In this document: positions 21,346 to 32,764 of the stretch, piece after piece
How positions within the stretch are numbered: the stretch's first letter is position 1
Layout: each line of letters opens with the position of its first letter
Assembly: GCA_032716605.1 (NCBI GenBank)
Contig: CM064519.1
Coordinates: 25,568,191 to 25,632,190 of the forward strand
Length of the DNA stretch: 64,000 bases
Direction of reading: 5' to 3'
From: Paralithodes platypus
Taxonomy: Eukaryota > Arthropoda > Malacostraca > Decapoda > Lithodidae
Notes under the pieces: model-generated
The model's input: the letters and a program-made list of their open reading frames with translations, nothing else
Told to the model about the DNA's origin: nothing
The model's database searches: none
Position numbers and translations under genes: made by a program

Positions 21346-22275
21346 TAATCACATTGCTTGCATTTTAGTTTATTTTTATGGGCTCGCTTCTGTGAGGCCT
21401 ATCGCGTTCCCTATAGGCTACAGACACTTCCGTGAGGCCTATCGCGTTTTGTGGGTTAACATAGCTGCTATTATTTTTTTTCACCAATAATTCCAATTTC
21501 ATTGAATACTATTTTAAAGTAAACCCATTTGCATGTAAGGGCACTATTGTAATTACATATTTATCCTGTAATCGTTCAAGCTCACAAGCAGCAAGTTCAT
21601 CTTTCAGTACACTTTTGGATAGTCTATAATATGGATATCTTTGTTTTAATGGATGTATTCTTTCTTTCTCCGCTTCTATTACCATACTTTACACTCGCTG
21701 AAGTGTGTTATAAGCAATCCTTTTATTAGCTTTATTGGTTAATGAAGTTAGACAGACCGGTGATAATTTCCTTTTTAACAACCTGCCAATGAAATGTTCA
21801 AGGTTCCCTGTAGTTTGGTCGTTTTCTCAATAGGTTTCTAAGTTTGACAAGTTTCAATCATACCTACAGTAGGTCACCAGTGATTACATGATTGTGGTGT
21901 TCATCTTCAAAAGCTGAATATATATATATATATATTAGCCCAATTTTAGGTATAGTTCTCATCATGCACACATAGATCACGTGACCTGACAGTCTGACCA
22001 CAACAAGGATGGCGAAAGTGTGTGTGTGTGTTGGAAGGGGGGGGGGGGGGGAGATGGATTGATAACATCTTTATCATCATAGCACACTTATGAAGAAGTA
22101 ATAAAGCAACGACCTGCAGAGAATGTAGAGTGAACATCACAATTCTCACTATCCCTTCTGCATCGTAAGATAAAGAGATAATTATTTGGCTCAGATTTGA
22201 CGTGATTTGTTTAAACTTTAAACCTTAGTGGACGACGAGCATATATAGAATCCACTGTGTGTTCTGAGCTTACAA
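21346..22275. other. spacer with simple repeats
   Basis: No gene. Contains a duplicated GTGAGGCCTATCGCGTT (near 21391 and 21431), an (AT)n run at 21917-21937, and (GT)n followed by a 15-base G run at 22018-22052. Confidence 0.5.
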
Positions 22276-22488
22276 TTAACCCATACTATACCGGCGACAT
22301 CCTTTTCATTATATTCTGGCAACTATTAGACGATTTTATTAAGTTTAGGAAGGACTCTAACCACTAAAAGGCTACACACTGTCTCAATTAATAATTTTTG
22401 CTACCACAGATCCTTCCAAGCGGCATAATATCGTCAAAATATAGCTAGAATATAATATAACACACGTCGCTGGTACTGTACGGGTTAA
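22276..22488 (+). mobile_element. piggyBac-like MITE family C, copy C1
   Basis: TTAA flanks at both ends; termini CCCATACTATACCGGCGACA and, at the right in complement, CCCGTACAGTACCAGCGACG. The interior has TTCATTATATTCTGGCAACT and ATTAGACGATTTTATTAAG. The same family occurs at 60304-60517, 61721-61925 and, decayed, 49232-49426. No coding capacity. Confidence 0.75.
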
Positions 22489-22599
22489 TGAGGCCCAAGG
22501 GATATAAGTACCAACTATTGTATTAATACGTGGTAGAATTTTGGAAATACCACCATATTCCACACGGGGAGGTTATAGACACCAATCGAGCTGGGTAAT

Positions 22600-22905
22600 A
22601 CCCAGATGAGGCCTCTCAGGCATTTGATAAGGAGTTACTGGAACCCCTGCTTCATTTGTCTGGCTTCTCTCACCGTTTCTGTTTGTATCTCACCTACACT
22701 GAGCGTAATCCAGCTAGCTCTCTCAAACACCTCCTCCTTTTCATTTCACTACACTAAACAAGCACACCGCACTCCTTTCCAATATACCAAACTTTTTTTG
22801 ACCACAAACTGTCTCTATCACTTTCAACTTTGAGGGAGACACTTGTTACAATCAGCTTTGCCTTATGTCTCCCTCATACACATTCACTTAAAATAAACCC
22901 ATCTC
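22600..22905 (+). pseudogene. possible 3' end of a LINE
   Basis: The end reads CACTTTCAACTTTGAGGGAG and GCCTTATGTCTCCCTCA, closely resembling the 3' ends of the LINE fragments at 59270-59335 and (reversed) 42948-43010. The coding part upstream is too decayed to read. Confidence 0.4.
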
Positions 22906-23349
22906 ACCTCATATAATTATAACTTCGTAGTAAGGTTAGGCAAAGTGAATGAAAAAAATAAATAATGGAATTATTATGAAATTGTTGGATGAGGTGTCTT
23001 ATCTCCAATTTATATTTGTATATTAATGAAATATTGAGGATATTTCTAATATAGAAACGATGTAAACTGGGAATTTCCAAATTTAATGTTTTAGCATATG
23101 CGGACGACTTGGTAATGCTTCCTGGATCGAGGAATGATTTGGAACTTTCATATAATGAAGGCTCAGAAATCACATTACACAAGTTAACTATAAATAATGA
23201 AAATAGTAAATATAAGATATTTGGTGATTATCCTAGAGAGATACTACCATACTAGATAGCAAATGTATTGAAGTTGTTGATATTTTTTAATAACCTGGAC
23301 ATATACTGTAGTTTGTAAACAAAATTAAAGATGCAAATTAGATAAATTT
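22906..23349. other. AT-rich spacer
   Basis: No gene recognised; may hold older LINE sequence upstream of the CR1 fragment. Confidence 0.4.
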
Positions 23350-23718
23350 CGTTTCAGAAAAGATATAGGCAAATATTGGTTTGGTAACAGAGTTGTAGAT
23401 GGGTGTAATGGACTACCAAGTGCTATAGTGGGATTAAAAACGATAGGGAGCTTTAAGATAAAATTGGATAAGCATATGGACGAGAAGGGTTGGGTGTGAA
23501 GGGGGATCAGCAGGGTTGGGCCAATCAGCGCTCTGCAGACCCCCGTAATCCTGCGTTAATCTCTAACCGTTTTGGTAAGATGATCCTCAGGGTATTAGAG
23601 TGTTGAGCCTATAATTGGGCTTTGTAATTGGGGTTGTGTGGGACAGGGATCTGCCTTGCTTAGGCCAATCGGCTTTCTGCAGACTCCCATTTTCTTATGT
23701 TCTTATGTTCTTATGTAA
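23350..23718 (+). pseudogene. CR1-type LINE 3' end
   Basis: The frame 23350-23499 encodes RFRKDIGKYWFGNRVVDG, NGLPSAIVGLKTIGSFK and LDKHMDEKGWV then a stop, the usual C-terminal signature of CR1/L2 ORF2 (F-x-N-R-V...W/C-N-x-L-P...F-K...L-D). A ~190-bp 3' untranslated region follows and ends in three copies of TTCTTATG, the 8-bp tail repeat characteristic of CR1 elements. Severely 5'-truncated retrocopy. It is a different family from the CR1 at 53.4-57.5 kb. Confidence 0.8.
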
Positions 23719-24565
23719 AGGGCATTGAATATTAATTGCACAATATTTACGCTTCTTTAAATTCTGTATATAGAGATTTTAACTTTGTAGATATCAATAG
23801 TGGCAATACACTCTTGTATCTTTTTAATTCGTATTGTTGTCCGGATTATGAATTATATCTCTGAAACCACTAATCAACCCTTGGATCCAGCATGTTCAAA
23901 GCCATTGATATTGCTTGCAGTAATACCTGTTCTGTGTATGGTTTTCCCTCTTTTCCAGCAGTCATATTGTAACCAATTACTTGCGAGACATCAAACTGCG
24001 TTTATCCAAGCAAGATTATATAAAAGAATCCCCTGGTTAGATATAATATGCTTTGTCATAAGAGAGGATATACTATGAACAAATATATATTCTTTATTTA
24101 TACTGTAGATGTTGATATTTTTAGAGAGGATTTGGATATTATTACCTCTCGAATACTATGGCTTCAAGTGCATGAGGAAAGACGTGGTATATGCCTCTTT
24201 TATGGTGTCTAATGTTAGATTTATAACATTTTGTGTCGTTTATGATTATCAATTATAATTATATATTTTTTTAATCGGTCTATCTTTAATTATAACAGGT
24301 GCAATGACCTTGACTTTTGATATTGGAAATTTGACTGACCCTATACTTCTTGAATGTGTGCATGATTCTACAGTAGGTTTTCGTATGTATGTGTGTGTGT
24401 GTGTTTAATTGTCATTGCCATTTATGATAATCTCTGTTATAATTGTATGTTATGCTATTCTTGCATTACTTCTTTGTCGATTAAACATGTTTAATACAAT
24501 TATTATTCGTGAGCCCAAGATCATGTAATTTGTTGTCAATATACAGTATATATACACACAGATAG

Positions 24566-24568
<3 letters not shown>
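23719..24568. other. AT-rich spacer
   Basis: No gene or repeat family recognised apart from a short (GT)n at 24388-24404. Confidence 0.5.

Positions 24569-24645
<77 letters not shown>
24569..24645. repeat. (AC)n microsatellite
   Basis: Almost uninterrupted CA repeat immediately upstream of a SINE head. Confidence 0.95.
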
Positions 24646-24647
<2 letters not shown>

Positions 24648-25030
24648 CCCGTAGCCTAGTAGGTAGAGCTCTCGTCTCACACACGAGGGGTCGGGGGTTC
24701 AATCCCCGGCCGGGCGGAGACAAAGTGGGCTTGTCTCCTTTCATGTGTTAGCCTCAGTTCACCTAGCTGTTAATAGGTACCTGGAATAAGTGGACGACGT
24801 TGTGACGTCCCATCTGGGGTTGGCAAAAATGGTACAAGGCGAGATGGGTATCATATGGTTCACCTAAGCTGATGGCTACCTAAGCCTTCGGGCGAGATGG
24901 TACCGTCTATAGTGAGAATGGTACCATACAGATCCACCCTAAGCCTTCGTTTCCGATGTCGCCAATTGGCTAAAAATACAGACTACACACACATCCACAG
25001 CCATTCTAACGATACATATAACACCTACAC
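24646..25030 (+). repeat. tRNA-derived SINE family S2, copy 1
   Basis: The first ~70 bp fold roughly like a tRNA: GCCCG pairs with CGGGC, an A-box-like TAGCCTAGTAGGTAGAG, a 5-bp anticodon stem CTCGT/ACGAG with loop CTCACAC (CAC at the anticodon position, Val-like), and a B-box GGTTCAATCCC. The T-arm carries one extra G, so this is a tRNA relic rather than a working gene. The body (GGACGACGTTGTGACGTCCC, AAGCCTTCGTTTCC, GTCGCCAATTGGCT) matches the reverse complement of 51195-51590. Confidence 0.8.
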
Positions 25031-25265
25031 ATATAGGAGGCGGGAAATAACGAGCATGCTCACTCCCGCAATACAACTAGAGTAAGTACACAGTATGCCA
25101 AGCTCGTGTGTAATAAGAGGAGGCGTGTGAGTTTCCTTGGGCCAGAACTTGACACACCAAAACCACAAGCACCCCAGGAATGCCGCTCACAGTAAAGTAT
25201 ACCTAGCACTAACACTTTCATATTAATTGTAACTTTTTGTGTATGCTGCCGTCAGACGATTTTCT

Positions 25266-25582
25266 TTAAGGGGGGGGTCACAGGCTTTTTTTTCTCTTTC
25301 TCTGGCTTGTGTCCATGCGGCCCCATTCAGCCAACTGTTTTAAGACGTTTATCCCCATCCAGGTGTCGATTTCGATTTTTCTATCGAAAAATGTACAAAT
25401 TTAGCTTGCTGTCAAATCAAATATATATATATATATATACTGGGTCGCTAACGCTTGCCAGGAAAATATTGACACCTGGATGAGGGTAAAAGTCTTAAAA
25501 CAGTAGGCTGAATGGGGCCGAATGGATACAAGCCAAAGAGAGAGGGAGAGAAAGAGAAAAAAAGCGAGGTGGGCTCCCTTAA
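25266..25582. mobile_element. MITE family B, copy B2
   Basis: TTAA at both ends (25266-25269, 25579-25582). Left end GGGGGGGTCACAGGC, right end GAGGTGGGCTCCC. Arms carry CATTCAGCCAACTGTTTTAA and its complement around an ATTTTTCTATCGAAAAAT hairpin. The left-arm GCGAGC core is lost by deletion. Confidence 0.75.
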
Positions 25583-25848
25583 CAATGACAGAATTAGGTG
25601 ACAAATGAACAACGAACCTCGTCAACATTTCGCAATAGGTGAACGGAATCGGGGGTTCTTGATTGAATACTTGTTGAAAGCATTATCATATCTTCTTCAG
25701 AACGAGGATTCGCTTCTGACGCTTCATATTATTCTGCTTACGATTGTATTCAGCTTATCAAGGATAGTTCGACGAGGGGAAAATTATACATCATCTCCGT
25801 ATACTGACTCCTTAGCTTACTGAGAGAGCGAGAGAGAGAGACCTAGAA

Positions 25849-26093
25849 ATGGCCCCAGTGGTTTGGCCCCTGGTGCTGACCCGTCAAAATGCTCTGGAAT
25901 GCTATATTCCACGCTTACTATCAATTTCTGTAACGTTTGTGGCCTTTTTTCGATTTTTCACTTCGTTGAACACCACCTCTCCTCCACCAACCCTGATCTT
26001 CTCTTTCTCACCGAAACCCAGTTGTCTGGGACCACTGACAGTAAACCCTACTCTGTAACCTATCTCTATCCACAGTTTCAAGCCAAAGGTTGA
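25849..26093 (+). pseudogene. LINE endonuclease N-terminal fragment
   Basis: Frame 25863-26093 reads NFCNVCGLFSIFHFVEHHLS then NPDLLFLTETQLSG, the N-terminal endonuclease start (N-x-R-G-L...L-T-E-T) of a LINE ORF2; the catalytic Glu is in TET. It stops after about 60 residues and joins an oppositely oriented LINE 3' end at ~26094. 25583-25848 has no recognised gene. Confidence 0.65.
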
Positions 26094-26350
26094 TGTTGCG
26101 TTTTTTTTGTCTATGTGAGTGAGGGAGTGCCACCCCCAAAGTTGAAAGAGTAACAGGGCTAAAGTCAAGGGACGTTCGGGCCAAAATATCTGGACGCATA
26201 GAGTTTGAAGCAATTTAAGTCATAGGAAGAGGGAAAGACTGATACAGGGAGAGAGTACCAGAGCTCAGCTGTTGAATAGAAGACAGATTGAGAATAACGT
26301 TTACAGACAAAATCTATAGGTCACGGAAAACCTGGAGGGTAATTTGTGTA
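26094..26350 (-). pseudogene. LINE 3' end, minus strand
   Basis: Homologous to 42948-43170 and, in reverse, to 59130-59335: GTGAGTGAGGGAGTGCCACC, CAAGGGACGTTCGGGCCAAA, GAAGCAATTTAAGTCATAGG. It represents only the C-terminus and 3' untranslated part of the LINE family better preserved at 58.6 kb. Confidence 0.7.
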
Positions 26351-26382
26351 CCATTGAGCGAGAGGGACTAATGGACAGATTT

Positions 26383-26684
26383 TAACTGATGGAAGTTTTT
26401 TTTTTAACCCCCTTCTCCCTCACGTTAAGCCCATTAGGCCTAGTTTGGAGATTTTAAGACTTTCTCCCCCTTAGTTTGACGATTTTATGACCTTTTTGCC
26501 CATTTCTTTTTCTTTTTGTAATTTCATGACCTTTCGTGACATTTTGATAGGCTGCAATTTAGGCCTTCGGCTGGGCCATTTTTCTACCAAAAAAATGTAC
26601 AGCATTATCTCGAAGGAGGGAGTATTTTTTTAAGCTTGATGTATTTCTAGGTAACACACGAAAAACCTCCCCCTGATAATACTA
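26383..26684 (+). mobile_element. MITE family A, copy A2 (decayed)
   Basis: Recognisable by CCCCCTTCTCCCTCACG, iterated GATTTTATGACCTTTTT units, GGCCTTCGGCTGGGCC-type hairpin and the AAGCTTGATGTATTTCTAGG tail. The GCGAGC core has been lost. Confidence 0.6.
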
Positions 26685-27011
26685 GCATGAAGACTGCCAA
26701 GGGAAAATTATAGTAACTTAGACTCAGTTCAGGAGCAATGGTTGTCAGCAAACTATGGATTATGACTGTACGATTGGTCAGAAGTGGGTTGATAAAAATG
26801 TTAACGAGTCATGCCCCTGCAGGCTCCACACCACATCGCCACTTTTAAGGCTTTTATTCGGGAATGTCGTAATTTTTCGGTTGGTTTCTATTTATACATC
26901 ATCAATATTTTTATTTTCATGCTTATTTTTATTCTGAGGTTTAACACATGTTAGTTGTTGTATTATAATAAGGACATATACTCTTTCTTCACCCTCCTCC
27001 CAGTCGTCTAC

Positions 27012-27250
27012 ACAACACGGATATAATATAACTAATAGAACACTGATATAACCAATACAACACGGATATAATATAACCAATACAACACGGATATAATATA
27101 ACCAATACAACACGGATATAATATAACCAATACAACACGGATATAATATAACCAATAAAACACGGATATAATATAACCAATAAAACACGGATATAATATA
27201 ACCAATACAACACGGATATAACCAATACAACACGGATATAATATAAACAA
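27012..27250. repeat. 25-bp minisatellite
   Basis: About nine copies of a unit with AACACGGATATAATATAACC; some units lack a few bases. No coding significance. Confidence 0.9.
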
Positions 27251-27326
27251 GGTATACCGGTGTTCAAGGTTGTGTTCTCGGTAACAGACCAAACTACACT
27301 CTCAAATTACTTGGGATAGATGATGT

Positions 27327-27755
27327 TATACACTTGCAATATATTCAATATATTATACACTTGCAATATATTCAATTATTATACACTTGCAACATATTCA
27401 ATTTATTATACACTTGCAACATATTCAATTTATTATACACTTGCAACATATTCAATTTATTATACACTTGCAACATATTCAATTTATTATACACTTGCAA
27501 CATATTCAATTTATTATACACTTGCAACATATTCAATTTATTATACACTTGCAACATATTCAATTTATTATACACTTGCAACATATTCAATTTATTATAC
27601 ACTTGCAACATATTCAATTTATTATACACTTGCAACATATTCAATTTATTATACACTTGCATCATATTCAATGTATTATACACTTGCAATATATTCAATT
27701 TATTATACACTTGCAACATTTCAAATTAGTATTCACTTGCAACATATTCAATTTC
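27327..27755. repeat. 27-bp minisatellite
   Basis: About 16 copies of a unit with TTATACACTTGCAACATATT; the middle ones are identical, the outer ones degenerate (CAATATATTC at the left, CAACATTTC at the right). The unit is a multiple of three, hence spurious open frames on both strands. Confidence 0.95.
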
Positions 27756-27955
27756 CTGCATCGGGTAGTATATATATTACAGGTCAGTATCGTTGCCAAA
27801 TTATAGAGTCAAATCGTTGAATATTATGTTCGGATATTTCACCCTTTCAAGCTGACGGCTCAATTATTATTGTGTTTCTACCCTTCAACTATTGTATTCA
27901 GTTTGGGAAGTACAGTAGCTTGCAGAGTTAGCGGTATAAATGAGACAGACATTAA

Positions 27956-27963
27956 CCCCCCCA

Positions 27964-27994
<31 letters not shown>

Positions 27995-28022
27995 TACCGT
28001 ATATATATATATATATATATAC
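27956..28022. repeat. poly-A and (AT)n microsatellite
   Basis: Two (AT)n blocks around ATACCGTATAT, a self-complementary tract. Confidence 0.9.
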
Positions 28023-28369
28023 ACAAAAGGAGTATGTGCCAGATTATATACTGTAGATAGATAGATTTTCCTCCTTAGACCTCTCAAACTTTACAAAATA
28101 CCCCCATGTATACAGATATACAACTAAATTAGTATAATTACAAGTAGCTCTGCAACGGGGAAGCAAACTAAAAACATAAATAAAGTGGACAAAGCAAGAA
28201 AGATGTGGACAGGGACAAAAAAACAAAAAAAAAACCGATAACGTAGCTAAGGGACAAGTGAGGACAGTGATATTTGGCGTATGCAAATGAGACCTGTAAA
28301 TAGCTATAATAAAGTATAAGGAATGTCTAGGTAGAGTTTGTGTGTGCTGGAGGCCACTATTTAGGGGAG

Positions 28370-28738
28370 ATGGGTCGTTTTTATGGACTCCTTTCTCCCT
28401 CGTATCTAGCCCCATCAGTTTTGAAATTTTAAGACGTTCAACCAATTAGTTTGGCGATTTTAGCACCTTTATCTCCATGTCATTCGTAATTTTGAGACCT
28501 ATCGTGCCATTTAGGTGTCGATTGTTTTCTGGCGAGCGATAGCGAGCCTGTAATTATAAGAGGAACCGGCCTTCGGCCGAGACATTTTCTACCGACAAAT
28601 GTACACATTTATCTTGAGAGGGGGGTCTAGAGGGTGTTTTTCTAAGTTTGAGGGAGGTCTAGCGAGGAAACTAAAAAATAATTGAATAAATTAAAAGTTA
28701 GACCAAAAAGTGAAGCATCCCCTCTTAACAGGGTGATA
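28370..28738 (+). mobile_element. MITE family A, copy A3
   Basis: Well-preserved member: GGGGAGATGGGTCGTTTTT start, ~31-bp iterations, AGGTGTCGATTGTTTTCTGG, GGCGAGCGATAGCGAGCC, hairpin CCGGCCTTCGGCCGAG, tail with TTTGAGGGAGGTCTAGCGAG, closing CATCCCCTCTTAA. Confidence 0.75.
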
Positions 28739-29478
28739 AATGTTCCTGAGTGTGGATATTACGTGTTGAGTTAGGAATGTACCTGATGATAGTACCTGGG
28801 GTAAGGGTAGGGTCGCCACCACCTGATACTATATTGAGTGTGTTGTTAGACATGGGGGAAATACATACATACAGTTATATTATGCTATTGTGATATTATG
28901 CAAGTACACATGCGGGTACTATTTGATAGTAAATACATATATTGTAAGGTAAGGAAATACTAAAAGGTAAAAAAGAGGGAATGCAATATTTAAAATTATA
29001 TTTTATGGCCAATTAGGGTACACATTTCCATCTATCTCTATTGCCGGACGCCTTACTCCCCTTTTATAAAACTCTATATTAATGCAAAAAACGGAAAGTC
29101 CCATCACTCTCAGAGCTCCTTCGATCGGACGTCCTCGCGGTTTACAAACGTCTTCAGTATGGAGTATAATCAATATTTACCCCCTGCTGGCAACAGCAGA
29201 TTCAACAAATCATGGGGTCAACCCATCATGTATCCCACGTTGGAATTATTAATAAAACCATGAACAAATTTTGTTCTCAAAATGTGGAGGAAAAAACACG
29301 AGACATATGGGTGCGAGCCTTTTCCCTATAATTACCATATATTTTATTTATCTATTATAATTTTGTACTTTTTTTAGCCTAATAATACACCCACTATAAA
29401 TGGCTTGATTTACACTGGTGAAGAAATGAGAGAAAAGGTGATGCCGGGAAAACCGGTGGTCAAGTACAAGTGATAATT
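28739..29478. other. spacer
   Basis: No gene, tandem repeat or known element recognised. Confidence 0.5.
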
Positions 29479-29846
29479 TTAAGGGGGGTCACCTTTTTTT
29501 TCTCCTTTTCTCTGTCTCTGACTTGTATCCATTCGGCCCAATTCAGCCTACTGTTTTAAGACGTTTATCCCCATTCAGGTGTTGATTTCCTCCTGGCGAA
29601 CGATAGCGAGCCAGCATTGTATGAAGAATTCCGGCTTCGCCGGAGAATTTTTGTTATCGAAAAATTTACAAATTTAGCCTGCTGTCAAAACATTTTAAAA
29701 CATATGCTGGCTCGCTACCGTTCACCAGGAAGAAATCGACACCTGGATGGGGTTAAACATCCTAAAACAGTAGGCTGAATGGGGCCGAATGGATACAACC
29801 CAGAGAGAGAGAGAGAGAGAGAGAAAAACGAGGTGGGCTCCCTTAA
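29479..29846. mobile_element. MITE family B, copy B3
   Basis: Complete fold-back with TTAA at both ends. Left arm GGCGAACGATAGCGAGCCAG, centre CCGGCTTCGCCGGAG plus AATTTTTGTTATCGAAAAAT, right arm CTGGCTCGCTACCGTTCACC. Ends GGGGGGTCACC and GGTGGGCTCCC. A good reference copy. Confidence 0.8.
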
Positions 29847-29939
29847 TAAAAGTATATATGATATGACACCTGGGTAAGTGCTAATAGTGTTGAAGGTGAC
29901 TGTCAAGGGCCTGGGAGAGGGGGAAAGGTATATACGCGG

Positions 29940-30620
29940 ATATGGGTATTTTCCAAGGGGTTCTGGGTATAAATGGCTATAGAATGGTGTTGGGATTTCT
30001 ATATTTTCTTTCAATTCAACTTTATTCTGCCATGGGCCCTTTTTTAGTCGTTTTGGGTATACATGCAAAGGATAGAATGGTGTTGGATCTATATTTTCTT
30101 GCAATTCAACTTTCTTCTAACATGAGCTTTTCTTAGTGGGTCTGGTTAGGCTGGGTATAAATGCAAGGGTTAGAGTGGTGTTTGGACTTCTATATTTTCT
30201 TGCAACTCACCTATGTTCTGCTATGGGCTTTTCTTAGTGGTTTTGGGTATTTATGCAAAGGTTAGAATGGTGCAAGGCCTCTATATTTTCTTGCAATTCA
30301 CCTATGTTTTACTATGGGCTTTTCGTAGTGGTTTTGGGTATATATGCAAAGGTTAGAATGGTGCAAGGCCTCTATATTTTCTTGCAATTCCATTTTATTT
30401 TACTATGCGGTTCTAGTTTGGCTGGGTACAAAGGGAAAGGTTAGAATGGTGTTGGGCCTTTACATTACCTTTAAATTCAACGTTATTCTACTGCGGGCTT
30501 TATGTAATGGTTATGGTTAGGCTGGGTATAAATACAGAGGGTACAATGGTGTTGGGCCTTTACATTACCTTTAAATTCAACTTTATTTTACTATGGGCTT
30601 TTCTTAGTGTATCTGGTAAC
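29940..30620. repeat. degenerate ~93-bp tandem repeat
   Basis: About seven diverged units, each with GGGTAT-AAATGCAAAGG-like, TTAGAATGGTG, CTATATTTTCTTGCAATTCA and TACTATGGGCTTTTCTTAGT. Spacing of the GGGTAT landmark is about 90-98 bp. Confidence 0.8.
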
Positions 30621-30846
30621 AGCTAGAAAAAATACGCAGGTGTAGACTTTTCTTGTTAGTTGTGGGTTAGTGCACAGGAAGACTTGTAGTTAAACTTCGG
30701 CCTTCTCTACTTTATTGTAAATCTATTTTAGTATGGAATGTTCTTAGTGATTTTGGGTGTAAGTTGGTACAAGTGGAATTATATAGCGGATATGGGGTTT
30801 TCAGAGTGTTTGTGAGTCTCAGTTGAAAAGTCAGGATGGTGCTATA

Positions 30847-31045
30847 CCATGTTCCAAATAAGTAGTCCACAAATCCTGAACCCTAACCTCTGTTAAAAAA
30901 AAAAAAAAAAAATTGAGCCAATTTTCACAGCAATTCCGTGGCTGACCCTTCCCAAATGGTAGAAGTATTTGCTCGAGTACTCTAGTGGTTTGTGAGATAT
31001 AGAGCTTAATGTTCAAGAGTTTTGGCCTAGTTATTTGGAACAGAG
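30847..31045. mobile_element. TA-flanked MITE family F, copy 1
   Basis: Inverted ends (CCATGTTCCAAATAAGTAG; TATTTGGAACAGAG) bordered by TA, interior with GGCTGACCCTTCCCAAATGG. Second copy at 33409-33613. Probably Tc1/mariner-related, non-coding. It lies between the 93-bp and 33-bp arrays. Confidence 0.65.
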
Positions 31046-31064
31046 TATATTGGACCTCTATACT

Positions 31065-32060
31065 TTCTTCAGATCCTCTTCTCTTCTACCGTGGGCTTTC
31101 TTCAGATCCTCTTCTCTTCTACCGTGGGCTTTCTTCAGATCCTCTTCTCTTCTACCGTGGGCTTTCTTCAGATCCTCTTCTCTTCTACCGTGGGCTTTCT
31201 TCAGATCCTCTTCTCTTCTACCGTGGGCTTTCTTCAGATCCTCTTCTCTTCTACCGTGGGCTTTCTTCAGATCCTCTTCTCTTCTACCGTGGGCTTTCTT
31301 CAGATCCTCTTCTCTTCTACCGTGGGCTTTCTTCAGATCCTCTTCTCTTCTACCGTGGGCTTTCTTCAGATCCTCTTCTCTTCTACCGTGGGCTTTCTTC
31401 AGATCCTCTTCTCTTCTACCGTGGGCTTTCTTCAGATCCTCTTCTCTTCTACCGTGGGCTTTCTTCAGATCCTCTTCTCTTCTACCGTGGGCTTTCTTCA
31501 GATCCTCTTCTCTTCTACCGTGGGCTTTCTTCAGATCCTCTTCTCTTCTACCGTGGGCTTTCTTCAGATCCTCTTCTCTTCTACCGTGGGCTTTCTTCAG
31601 ATCCTCTTCTCTTCTACCGTGGGCTTTCTTCAGATCCTCTTCTCTTCTACCGTGGGCTTTCTTCAGATCCTCTTCTCTTCTCTTCTACCGTGGGCTTTCT
31701 TCAGATCCTCTTCTCTTCTACCGTGGGCTTTCTTCAGATCCTCTTCTCTTCTACCGTGGGCTTTCTTCAGATCCTCTTCTCTTCTACCGTGGGCTTTCTT
31801 CAGATCCTCTTCTCTTCTACCGTGGGCTTTCTTCAGATCCTCTTCTCTTCTACCGTGGGCTTTCTTCAGATCCTCTTCTCTTCTACCGTGGGCTTTCTTC
31901 AGATCCTCTTCTCTTCTACCGTGGGCTTTCTTCAGATCCTCTTCTCTTCTACCGTGGGCTTTCTTCAGATCCTCTTCTCTTCTACCGTGGGCTTTCTTCA
32001 GATCCTCTTCTCTTCTACCGTGGGCTTTCTTCAGATCCTCTTCTCTTCTACCGTGGGCTT
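31065..32060. repeat. 33-bp minisatellite, 30 near-identical copies
   Basis: Unit contains TTCTTCAGATCCTCTTCTCT and TCTACCGTGGGC. Copies are essentially identical, apart from one 5-bp TCTTC gain near 31680. Because 33 is divisible by three and the unit lacks stops, all three plus frames are open; these are not proteins. The unit resembles a segment of the neighbouring 93-bp repeat. Confidence 0.95.
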
Positions 32061-32172
32061 TTCCTAACGTCTGGGGTAAAAGTGGGGAATTGTATGTGGA
32101 TATGTATTTATCCGTGCGGGTGTGTGGATAAAAGCCTATAGGTCAGGCTCGTGCATTGGGCTCAGTGCTTTC

Positions 32173-32491
32173 TTTAAGGGGAGGTTTTTAGTGTGTTCCC
32201 TAGACTTCTATCAAGCTTAACATTACAGCCCCTAGACCCCCTTTCAAGATAAATTTGTACATTTTTCGGTAGAAAAATGTCCCGGCCGAAGGCCGGTTCC
32301 TCTTAAATTACAGGCTCGCTATCGCTCGCAGGAAAAAATCGACACCTAAATGGCACGAAAAGTCTTAAAATTGACAGAAATGGGGCGAAAGTTCTTAAAA
32401 TCGCCAAACTAATGGGGCGAACGTCTTAATATCTCAACAGCAATGGGGCTAAACATGAGGGAGAAAGGAGTAAATACAAAAATCCCTCCAG
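32173..32491 (-). mobile_element. MITE family A, copy A4
   Basis: Minus-strand member: starts at TTAAGGGGAGG, carries CCCGGCCGAAGGCCGG hairpin, GGCTCGCTATCGCTCGC core and the iterations CGAAAAGTCTTAAAATTGAC; the right terminus is worn. Confidence 0.7.
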
Positions 32492-32764
32492 TGGAAATCT
32501 CGAGACCCTATTAAGGCCGAGTCACGACCAACGTTTTTTTCCGGCATCCCTTTTCGGCCACTCTGGTTTGGAAGCTTCTTAAGTTTAAACACATAATATA
32601 TTCAGCCAACTATAGTAATCTAGAGGCGGCGTCACACGGACAATTTTCCGTCAATTTTACAACCTAATATTGGATTCTGGCTTGTGATTCTTCAATACAA
32701 ACCACTAAAGTAAGTCACGCAGTTCGATTAAGAGGCTAGTGGCTGTTTTTATTTGTATTATTTT

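Noticed and set aside
21128..21490. Short frames in the palindromic MITE
   Set aside because: Mirror-image frames from the inverted repeat.
24646..24716. Functional tRNA-Val(CAC) gene
   Set aside because: The T-arm carries an extra base, and the head continues into a body shared with another SINE copy at 51195-51590.
27012..27755. CRISPR-like array
   Set aside because: Units are directly adjacent with no unique spacers, and the window is clearly eukaryotic; these are minisatellites.
27320..27820. Overlapping frames on both strands over the 27-bp array
   Set aside because: Tandem-repeat artefact without conserved domain.
31009..32141. Long open frames in all three plus frames (up to ~370 codons)
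   Set aside because: They come from the 33-bp repeat, whose length is a multiple of three and lacks stops; no protein signature.
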